This document shows, piece by piece, positions 1-5,194 of a DNA stretch of 5,194 nt. Location of the stretch: positions 1 through 5,194 of the forward strand of contig JAPLJQ010000285.1 of NCBI GenBank assembly GCA_026388495.1. The letters are read 5' to 3'. The notes under the pieces were generated by a model. It saw only the letters and a program-made list of their open reading frames with translations, ran no database searches and was not told where the DNA came from. This DNA is from Deltaproteobacteria bacterium. GTDB taxonomy: Bacteria > Desulfobacterota > Syntrophia > Syntrophales > UBA2185. Position 1 is the stretch's first letter. Every line of letters begins with the position of its first letter. The translations under genes were made by a program, and so were the position numbers.

Positions 1-600
1 GTCGGGGTCACAATATAGATCTATTACGGTACATCCGAATCTTTTTAACAGTGGAAGGGCAAAGATCCCTCCTACGCCGTTTCCGGCATCCAGGACGATG
101 CGCAATCCTTTTTTTATAGAAACATTGTTAAATAAACATTCTTCGTAGGGTTTTGAAATATCCTCATGGCGTGAAGTCCCCTCTCCGAAAAGATATCGAC
201 CGTTTTCCATTATCTTTCTCAGTTCCTGGATATCCCGTCCATGGATTGTATCCGTTCCGACACATATCTTAAAGCCGTTGAATTCTGGTGGGTTATGACT
301 TCCGGTAATCATTACGCCCCCATCTGCATGAAAAAATCGTATGGAAAAATAAAGCATGGGTGTGGCACATAGACCAACATTAATGATATTAATTCCTGTA
401 GCATTCAACCCCTGCCTGATAGAATCGCAATATGCATTTGAACTCAGTCTGCAGTCCATACCGATGGTCATGGTTTTTACACCGCGGGGGACGGCATAGG
501 TTCCGATGGCTCTTCCGAGGTCGTAGACAATGTCAGGGGTCAAATCCTTATCAACCACGCCCCTGACATCATATTCTCTGAATATTTCGTTGTTTACCAT
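1..600 (-). CDS. Phosphomannomutase/phosphoglucomutase, N-terminal 200 residues (cut by left edge)
   Basis: Alpha-D-phosphohexomutase family enzyme, which interconverts hexose 6-phosphate and hexose 1-phosphate in the cytoplasm, feeding nucleotide-sugar and polysaccharide synthesis. Translation of the minus strand from the ATG at 600-598 begins MVNNEIFREYDVRG, the usual family opening. The catalytic phosphoserine loop TGSHNPPEFNGFK lies at residues 99-111, with S101 as the phosphate carrier. Residues 173-179 read DAGNGVG, the conserved start of the second domain. The metal-binding DGDxDR loop would lie beyond the left edge, so about 250 residues are missing if the protein is the usual 450 or so. 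No other in-frame start is available. The start lies 20 bp after the stop of the BioD-like gene and has no obvious Shine-Dalgarno, so coupled translation from the upstream gene is likely. Substrate preference (mannose or glucose) cannot be told from this half. Confidence 0.93.
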   Translation of the reverse strand, partial: MVNNEIFREYDVRGVVDKDLTPDIVYDLGRAIGTYAVPRGVKTMTIGMDCRLSSNAYCDSIRQGLNATGINIINVGLCATPMLYFSIRFFHADGGVMITGSHNPPEFNGFKICVGTDTIHGRDIQELRKIMENGRYLFGEGTSRHEDISKPYEECLFNNVSIKKGLRIVLDAGNGVGGIFALPLLKRFGCTVIDLYCDPD

Positions 601-620
601 GGCATGAATTTTAGTGATTC

Positions 621-1655
621 TTACTGGAATTCATTGAGATTAACGTGTCTGCGTATTATCTGTTCGATAAGAGTGATTTTGCTTTCATCATCCTTGGTGA
701 GCAGGGGTTCCATTGAGTCAATCTGTTTTGCAATGGAATACGTATCAGAGGTGACAAGAAGAAGGGGAATTTCAAGCTCTGTCGCCTTCGAAATGATATC
801 CTGGGGTGGCAGGATGTTGTTCGTCAGTATAATGGCTGCTGTATTGTTTTCCATAGCGGCATTGATCATATCGCTACGATCTCCGCTGGTGATGATCACT
901 TTGTTTTCTTGATAGAATAAGGGATTTGCCTTGGCGGCACTGACGGACATGGATCCGATTAGAATTTTATTTATGACGCGATTAAGATGGGATTCACAAG
1001 TGATCACTTTTGCAAATAAACGATCGGCCAGATAATTGACCGAAAATTTCGTCAGTTCATCGTAATAAGGAATGACACCAAGAATATTGATTCCCGCCAG
1101 CTTTATTTTAGGGAGATGAATATCGACAAAATCCGCAGCATTAGGTATCTTATTTAGAATAACGCCCTTGAAAGTTGCTTCCCCGATATTGATATGATTC
1201 ATCAGGAACATGATGTCGTCAAGAACGGTTTCTTCGTTACCACTTATCACAACGAGCAGTTTGGCATCCAGAAAAGAAGCCAGAGATATGGCGTCCAAAT
1301 AAACGGAAACGCCGTAAGATATATCCTTTCCGCTCTCAACAAATATCATATCAACATCCCTACTGACACATGAGAGCAACTCATTGACTTTTACATTCGT
1401 TGATTCTCTGTCAAGTATATAAAGGAGCCTCGAATGGTTAAATCCGATGCTCATGTCTTCAGGAGCTTCTTCAAGATTCAATATACTGGCAATCAGTGCG
1501 GCGTCATAATCCCAGAGACGTTTCTTGCGGTAGAGAATATTGTCGCCAAATGGCTTGATGTAATTTAATCTCTTATTCAAGGCTTTTGCGAGACCAATAA
1601 TCATGCTTGTTTTGCCTGCATTTTGACGCATAGATGTGATGACGAGCTTCTCCAT
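621..1655 (-). CDS. BioD-like P-loop NTPase with DRTGG domain (phosphotransacetylase N-terminal-like, stand-alone)
   Basis: A 344-aa cytoplasmic protein of the COG0857 type, 'BioD-like N-terminal domain of phosphotransacetylase'. Residues 1 to about 195 form the dethiobiotin-synthetase-like P-loop domain. Its nucleotide loop is SMRQNAGKTS at 8-17, followed by KPFGDNILYRKKRLWDYDAAL at 34-54 and a VESG motif at 106-109 where BioD has its acidic Mg-binding loop. Residues about 215-315 form a DRTGG domain; the signature appears as GDRSDM at 258-263. The phosphotransacetylase catalytic domain is absent and the protein ends naturally at TAA. The first Gly of the BioD loop is Ser (S8). The ATG has a good AGGGG Shine-Dalgarno eight bases upstream. 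The gene sits 32 bp after the CoA-transferase/GNAT gene and 20 bp before the phosphohexomutase, so it is probably in their operon. The family is poorly characterised; a regulatory or sensor role in acetyl-CoA metabolism is inference. Confidence 0.88.
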   Translation of the reverse strand: MEKLVITSMRQNAGKTSMIIGLAKALNKRLNYIKPFGDNILYRKKRLWDYDAALIASILNLEEAPEDMSIGFNHSRLLYILDRESTNVKVNELLSCVSRDVDMIFVESGKDISYGVSVYLDAISLASFLDAKLLVVISGNEETVLDDIMFLMNHINIGEATFKGVILNKIPNAADFVDIHLPKIKLAGINILGVIPYYDELTKFSVNYLADRLFAKVITCESHLNRVINKILIGSMSVSAAKANPLFYQENKVIITSGDRSDMINAAMENNTAAIILTNNILPPQDIISKATELEIPLLLVTSDTYSIAKQIDSMEPLLTKDDESKITLIEQIIRRHVNLNEFQ

Positions 1656-1663
1656 ATCAATGA

Positions 1664-1668
1664 CCCCT
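1664..1668 (-). promoter_or_regulatory. Ribosome binding site of the BioD-like/DRTGG gene
   Basis: The minus strand reads AAGGGG with eight bases to the ATG at 1655. It supports that start and shows the gene can be translated independently of the upstream CoA-transferase fusion, which ends 32 bp earlier. Confidence 0.6.
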
Positions 1669-1687
1669 TTTTCTTGTCCGAAAATAT

Positions 1688-3595
1688 TTAGAGTATTCGT
1701 CTGCCTTCCGGTGCTTGAAAGGCCATTCTCAAATGATAAACGCCTGCTTCAGTCTGCCTTGTGATGTCAAATCCGCCCTGTTCAAAGACTTGAAGCATGG
1801 GTCTATTTTCCACCAGAACTTCAGCTGTAAACCCAAGAAAACCTTCCCTCTTGGCAAGATAAGTTAAATAGGACAATAATTCTGTCCCGATACCCCTGTT
1901 TTGATAATCATCCCTTACAGCAAGGGCAACTTCCGCCGTGTGTGTGGCTTCGTCAACCCCATACTGGCTCAACCCCACAATGATTTCATTTTCCTGATCT
2001 CCGATAATCGCAAGGATGGAAACTTCCTTCGTGTAGTCGATGATGACAAAATCTTGTAAACGCTCATGGGGTATGTCTGTTCTCCAGGATAGAAATCTCC
2101 GATGAAGGCTTCTGTCTGAGAGGGCGTAAAAAAAGTCCTTCAGCAGGGGTTCGTCAGTAATTTTAACAGGTCTGAAAAAGAGCTGGAACCCCGTTTTGGT
2201 GGATCTGTATGTTTCCAGGTCTTCGGGGTATCTGCCTCTCTCTCCAGGTATGTATGCCTGATCATGATAAATTTGTCCGCGCTTCTTTGCCTCTTCAATA
2301 AGCCATGGTCTGAATTTTGGATGAGCGATTGAAATCAAAGCCATGGCGCGCTCCCGGATGTTTTTCCCATGTAGATATGCGATTCCGTATTCCGTTACGA
2401 CATAGCGGACGTCTGCTCGGTTAAGGGTAATGCCCGCCGAAACATTGAGAGTGGGAACGATTCTGGATACCGTTTCATTTTTCGCTGTCGATTTCATTGC
2501 AAGAATGGTTTTACCATTCCTTGCAAGAAGAGCCCCTCTCATGAAGTCCTGAAAACCGCCAATCCCACTGTAAAACAGGCTGCCGATGGATTCCGACGTC
2601 GCTTGTCCGGTAAGGTCAATTTCGAGGGAACTGTTTATGGCGACCATATTGTCATTTCTGGCGATCACCATGGGGTTGTTTGTGTAATCGACGGTTCTGA
2701 ATACGATTGAGGGGTTATCGTTGATATACTGATAAGTTTCTCTTTTAGCCATGCAGAAGGTAGCTACCGTTTTTCCTCGGTTCAGGGTCTTTTTTGAATT
2801 GTCTATCACACCGGTTTTTATTAAATTTACAAGACCCTCGGTTAAAAGTTCAGTATGGACACCTAAATGCTTTTTATTGTAGAGATGTACCATAACGGCA
2901 TTTGGAATGCTACCGTATCCAACCTGCAGTGTGTCACCATCCTGGATAAGTCGTGAAACATAATTTCCTATCCGTTGTAATGATAGCGTCGTCTCTCCAG
3001 AAAAAGCCCTCGTAATTTCCAGGAGAGGGGCTTCATGAGGTACTATAAAATTCACTTCACTGATGTGAATAAAACCGTCTCCATGAACGCGAGGCATGTT
3101 GGAGTTGATCTGGGCAATCACCAAAGAGGCTTTGTCCGTTGCTGCCTTGACCATATCCACACTCACGCCGAGACTTAAAAAACCATGCTCATCGGGCAGG
3201 CTGGTCTGAATAAGGGCAATGTCTATGGGCACAATGCCGCTGTTGATCAACGCTGGAATATCTGAAAGGGAAATAGGCGTATAATCTGCTGCGCCCTTAT
3301 TGACAGGATCTCTTGTATTGTTGCCGATGAAGAAGGAATTATGACGAAAATTGCTTTTGAACTTTGCATCTGTGTATGGGGCTATACCCAGCGAGTAGAT
3401 TTGTATGATTTCCGTATCAAAAAATGCCTTGGGATGGGATTCAACATATTTGGTCATGGCGCCTATGAGATATTGTGGCTCACCGCAGCCAGATGTGACG
3501 AAAATATGATGACCACGACGAATATGGCTGAATATTGCATCCTCTTGGGCAAACTTTTCAGGATATTTCTTTTTCCATTCATCAAGGTAAGTCAT
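1688..3595 (-). CDS. Acetyl-CoA hydrolase/CoA-transferase fused to a C-terminal GNAT acetyltransferase
   Basis: A 635-aa cytoplasmic fusion. Residues 1 to about 430 are an acetyl-CoA hydrolase/4-hydroxybutyrate CoA-transferase type enzyme, which moves CoA between acyl groups, or to water, through a glutamyl-CoA intermediate. The likely catalytic Glu is E249 in GVHTEL (245-250), aligned by motif with the 4-hydroxybutyrate CoA-transferase active site. Other family marks are GYGSIPNAV (226-234), SGIGGFQDFMRGA (343-355) and VTEYGIAYLHGK (400-411). Residues about 468-626 are a GNAT domain with the acetyl-CoA loop QNRGIG (565-570), an acidic strand AEVALAV (554-560) and ENRPM (596-600). This GNAT half resembles the one at the end of Pat/PatZ protein acetyltransferases (LSDRSLHRRF, then IDYTKE). 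The start ATG has GGAG seven bases upstream. It is the first gene after a 181-bp gap carrying a promoter. The natural acyl substrate, and the acetylation target if any, are unknown. The domain order is known in databases; I judge it intact. Confidence 0.93.
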   Translation of the reverse strand: MTYLDEWKKKYPEKFAQEDAIFSHIRRGHHIFVTSGCGEPQYLIGAMTKYVESHPKAFFDTEIIQIYSLGIAPYTDAKFKSNFRHNSFFIGNNTRDPVNKGAADYTPISLSDIPALINSGIVPIDIALIQTSLPDEHGFLSLGVSVDMVKAATDKASLVIAQINSNMPRVHGDGFIHISEVNFIVPHEAPLLEITRAFSGETTLSLQRIGNYVSRLIQDGDTLQVGYGSIPNAVMVHLYNKKHLGVHTELLTEGLVNLIKTGVIDNSKKTLNRGKTVATFCMAKRETYQYINDNPSIVFRTVDYTNNPMVIARNDNMVAINSSLEIDLTGQATSESIGSLFYSGIGGFQDFMRGALLARNGKTILAMKSTAKNETVSRIVPTLNVSAGITLNRADVRYVVTEYGIAYLHGKNIRERAMALISIAHPKFRPWLIEEAKKRGQIYHDQAYIPGERGRYPEDLETYRSTKTGFQLFFRPVKITDEPLLKDFFYALSDRSLHRRFLSWRTDIPHERLQDFVIIDYTKEVSILAIIGDQENEIIVGLSQYGVDEATHTAEVALAVRDDYQNRGIGTELLSYLTYLAKREGFLGFTAEVLVENRPMLQVFEQGGFDITRQTEAGVYHLRMAFQAPEGRRIL

Positions 3596-3602
3596 GCTAA
3601 TT

Positions 3603-3606
3603 CTCC
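3603..3606 (-). promoter_or_regulatory. Ribosome binding site of the CoA-transferase/GNAT gene
   Basis: The minus strand shows GGAG with seven bases before the ATG at 3595. It settles this start; the same frame upstream meets a TAA within about 30 bases without another ATG. Confidence 0.7.
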
Positions 3607-3621
3607 AGATTCGAGTCGTCT

Positions 3622-3650
3622 CTAATATTTACGATTAAGATAATCGTCAA
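3622..3650 (-). promoter_or_regulatory. Sigma70-type promoter for the CoA-transferase/GNAT operon
   Basis: The minus strand has TTGACG (3650-3645; 5 of 6 to the -35 consensus), a 17-bp spacer, and TATTAG (3627-3622; 4 of 6 to the -10 consensus). The -10 ends 26 bp before the ATG, which would leave a leader of about 20 nt containing the GGAG site. The geometry fits well, and the gap is AT-rich. It probably drives the fusion gene and the two genes after it. The prediction is by eye only. Confidence 0.55.
3631..3647. promoter_or_regulatory. Perfect 7-bp inverted repeat in the promoter spacer, candidate operator
   Basis: ACGATTA-3 bp-TAATCGT is a perfect dyad of 17 bp lying between the -35 and -10 boxes and covering the last three bases of the -35. 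Neither strand has a T-run directly after it and it lies upstream of the predicted start point, so it is not a terminator. Position and symmetry fit a site for a dimeric repressor. In AT-rich sequence a dyad this size can arise by chance, so the operator call is tentative. Confidence 0.4.
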
Positions 3651-3680
3651 AAAGAGCTATATGTTTCAATTAATTCGTGA

Positions 3681-3709
3681 AGTTAATCATTAAGTGATTT
3701 TTCTGTCAA
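3681..3709 (-). promoter_or_regulatory. Weaker upstream promoter candidate with an imperfect dyad over its -10
   Basis: The minus strand has a perfect TTGACA (3709-3704), then a 17-bp spacer and TTAACT (3686-3681), which matches the -10 consensus at only 3 of 6 positions. An imperfect inverted repeat, ACTTAAT-G-ATTAACT (3695-3681, one mismatched pair), covers the -10. It would give a leader of about 80 nt. It may be a second start point or a second regulator site, or just AT-rich background. Confidence 0.25.
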
Positions 3710-3776
3710 GAAAAGAATGATGAGATGGATTCGATTTGTTAAGAATTATTTAAGTAGTGAATATATGCAAGCGGCT

Positions 3777-4442
3777 TTACGCAATGACGTCAAGTAAATC
3801 CGATGCTTTTTGCAGAATGAGATCTGCTCCCGCATGAACGAGATCATTCAAACTGGATGATCCCGTCAGGACGCCTATCGTGAGTGTACCTACATTCCGC
3901 CCAATGGAAATATCCATGGGATGATCGCCTATCATTGAAGATGACACAGCTAAAACATGCAGTTTCTTCAGGGCTAACCGTAAATGTTCCGGATGAGGTT
4001 TAACAAGGGGAGTTTGTTCCCGCGTCACAACCGCTTCGAAATAGTCTGAGATATCGGGAAACACCAGGTTGATTGCCGATCGACAGTTCCTGGTTACAAC
4101 GCCTGTTTTAATTTTACGTTTTTTTAGTTCCTGCAGCATTTCCCTTGTACCGGAAAAAAGCTTACCGCTTTTTGCCGCTTCCACTTCAATGTTTTCAATG
4201 AGTTCATTCGCCTGCCGGAGGTAGGCAGATACTCGCTTCGGGTTTTTTTGTGAAATCAGGCTTCTTCCTGCCTCAATCATCTCCAGTGTGAACAGATTTT
4301 CCAGGACATGCGGTGAAATGTCATAACTGTCAATAAGTTCAACAACAGACTTCCGCATCAGATGAAAATCGATATTTAATTTTGCCAGCGTTCCATCAAA
4401 ATCGAAAACCGCAGCACTCAGGGACAATCTTGAATCGTTCAC
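3777..4442 (-). CDS. HAD-superfamily phosphatase, phosphoglycolate-phosphatase-like
   Basis: A 221-aa soluble haloacid-dehalogenase-type hydrolase that probably removes phosphate from a small metabolite. All four motifs are present: DFDGTL (D14 nucleophile, D16 acid/base), VVTRN with T117, LVKPHP with K148, and GDHPMD with D173 and D177 for Mg. The helical stretch at about 20-95, between motifs I and II, is a C1-type cap as in phosphoglycolate phosphatase and related HAD-IA enzymes. The start is GTG (4442-4440), not ATG; the upstream frame closes without another usual start. It overlaps the aminotransferase stop by four bases (GTGA), indicating an operon with translational coupling. GGAG lies almost against the GTG and AAGGA further up, so initiation probably depends on that coupling. 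The substrate is not predictable; a link to the aminotransferase product (for example a phosphorylated amino-acid precursor) is only a guess. Confidence 0.9.
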   Translation of the reverse strand: MNDSRLSLSAAVFDFDGTLAKLNIDFHLMRKSVVELIDSYDISPHVLENLFTLEMIEAGRSLISQKNPKRVSAYLRQANELIENIEVEAAKSGKLFSGTREMLQELKKRKIKTGVVTRNCRSAINLVFPDISDYFEAVVTREQTPLVKPHPEHLRLALKKLHVLAVSSSMIGDHPMDISIGRNVGTLTIGVLTGSSSLNDLVHAGADLILQKASDLLDVIA

Positions 4443-5194
4443 ACTCCGTAAAATTCCTTTAGATATTGTTCAAGTCTGTTAAGACCTTCCTTAATGTTTT
4501 TTAAGGAATTTGCGTAGGAGAATCGGAGATAACCTTCACAGTTTGCCCCGAAATCAATGCCGGGACTGACGGCAACGCACGCTTTCTCGAGAATATCAAA
4601 GGCCATTTTATATGAATCCTGAGAGATAGATTTTACATTTCCAAGAATATAGAAAGCGCCTGTGGGCTCAACAGCAATGCCGATACCTATTTCACGCAGT
4701 CGCCTGATCATGAATTTTCGTCTTTGATTATATGTATCCCTCATTCGTATCACATCGTTCCCCGCATCTCGAAGGGCAGCGACTCCACCCCACTGAACAA
4801 ATGAATTGGCGGATATGACAAGATTCTGCTGTATCTTCTGCATGGTTCTGATGAAAGATTTCGGGGCAATCAAATACCCGAGCCGCCAGCCTGTCATTGC
4901 ATACGTTTTGGAAAAACCATTGAACACAAAGGCGTTGTCTGTGAACTCGAGAATGCTGTGTTCCACATCTTCATATACCAGACCATGGTAGATTTCATCT
5001 GATATAATCGGTATACCGAGCGATGCAATTTTTGACATCCTTTCAGCACTGAGGAGATTCCCCGTCGGATTCGACGGGGAATTGATCATAATGGCTTTTG
5101 TACAGGGCGTAACCATTTCCATGATTGCATCAGGTGTATACTGGAACCCGTCCTCTTCGTAAACGTTCACTGAAATGGGTGAGCCGTCAAAAAA
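4439..5194 (-). CDS. PLP-dependent class I/II aminotransferase, C-terminal 251 residues (cut by right edge)
   Basis: Fold-type I aminotransferase of the aspartate-aminotransferase group, transferring an amino group between an amino acid and a 2-oxo acid in the cytoplasm. The frame stays open to the window edge (FFDGSPISVNVYEEDGF...), so the GTG at 5170 is an internal Val codon, not the start; about 140 N-terminal residues are missing. Counting from the edge, visible motifs are NSPSNPTG (38-45), SDEIY (65-69) for cofactor binding, SKTYAMTGWRLGY (95-107) with the Schiff-base K96, and YLRFSYA (222-228) with the substrate-carboxylate Arg R224. All expected residues in the visible part are intact. 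It ends in TGA overlapping the HAD phosphatase start. Substrate is uncertain: aspartate, aromatic or alanine-like specificity cannot be told apart without the N-terminal part and an alignment. Confidence 0.92.
   Translation of the reverse strand, partial: FFDGSPISVNVYEEDGFQYTPDAIMEMVTPCTKAIMINSPSNPTGNLLSAERMSKIASLGIPIISDEIYHGLVYEDVEHSILEFTDNAFVFNGFSKTYAMTGWRLGYLIAPKSFIRTMQKIQQNLVISANSFVQWGGVAALRDAGNDVIRMRDTYNQRRKFMIRRLREIGIGIAVEPTGAFYILGNVKSISQDSYKMAFDILEKACVAVSPGIDFGANCEGYLRFSYANSLKNIKEGLNRLEQYLKEFYGV

Noticed and set aside
604..912. Plus-strand open frame of 102 codons
   Set aside because: It lies wholly opposite the BioD-like/DRTGG gene, has no recognisable domain, and is best read as an antisense shadow.
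1656..1687. Possible terminator or promoter between the fusion gene and the BioD-like gene
   Set aside because: The 32 bp hold a ribosome binding site but no hairpin and no spaced -35/-10 pair.
3341..3625. Plus-strand open frame of 94 codons reaching into the promoter gap
   Set aside because: Almost all of it is antisense to the N-terminus of the CoA-transferase gene and it shows no family motif.
3631..3647. The inverted repeat as a rho-independent terminator of the HAD gene
   Set aside because: The stem is AT-rich, no T-run directly follows on either strand, and it sits more than 100 bp past the HAD stop inside a promoter.
3665..3681. TTCA...TGAA partial inverted repeat between the two promoter candidates
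   Set aside because: Only the outer four pairs match and the inner bases do not; at this base composition it is expected by chance.
4806..4991. Plus-strand open frame of 61 codons
   Set aside because: Antisense to the conserved Schiff-base region of the aminotransferase; no independent support.
5168..5170. GTG as the start of the aminotransferase
   Set aside because: The frame continues open to the window edge with family-like sequence, and a 243-aa protein would lack the N-terminal third; it is an internal Val codon.

Overview
The window reads as an ordinary bacterial chromosome segment of moderate GC, densely coding. All five recognisable genes lie on the minus strand, so transcription runs from high to low coordinates. 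The gene content is a CoA-transferase/GNAT fusion, a free-standing BioD-like/DRTGG protein, a phosphohexomutase and an aminotransferase. From memory of where such genes occur, this fits an anaerobic or syntrophic member of Desulfobacterota (former Deltaproteobacteria). That placement is inference; there is no rRNA or other marker here.

Layout in transcription order: (1) 5194-4439, a fold-type I aminotransferase missing its N-terminus at the window edge. (2) 4442-3777, a HAD-family phosphatase whose GTG start overlaps the aminotransferase stop (GTGA), so the two are probably translationally coupled. (3) 3776-3596, a 181-bp AT-rich gap with no convincing terminator. It holds a good sigma70-like promoter with a perfect 7-bp inverted repeat in its spacer, and a weaker upstream promoter candidate. 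(4) 3595-1688, a 635-aa acetyl-CoA hydrolase/CoA-transferase with a C-terminal GNAT acetyltransferase domain. (5) 1655-621, a 344-aa P-loop (BioD-like) plus DRTGG protein, resembling the N-terminal part of long phosphotransacetylases without the catalytic part. (6) 600-1, the first 200 residues of a phosphomannomutase/phosphoglucomutase, running off the left edge.

Genes 4-6 are spaced by 32 and 20 bp and probably form one operon read from the 3622-3650 promoter. Functionally, genes 4 and 5 suggest a module at the acyl-CoA/free-acid branch point. The fusion enzyme would move or hydrolyse CoA thioesters and might acetylate a protein in response to acetyl-CoA. The P-loop/DRTGG protein may be its nucleotide-dependent sensor or partner. 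The phosphohexomutase would draw on sugar phosphates for polysaccharide synthesis. The aminotransferase/phosphatase pair is a separate upstream unit. No tRNA, rRNA, mobile element, CRISPR array or prophage signal was seen. I found no clear novel defence or mobile system; the most interesting points are the fusion with its neighbour and the dyad inside the promoter.
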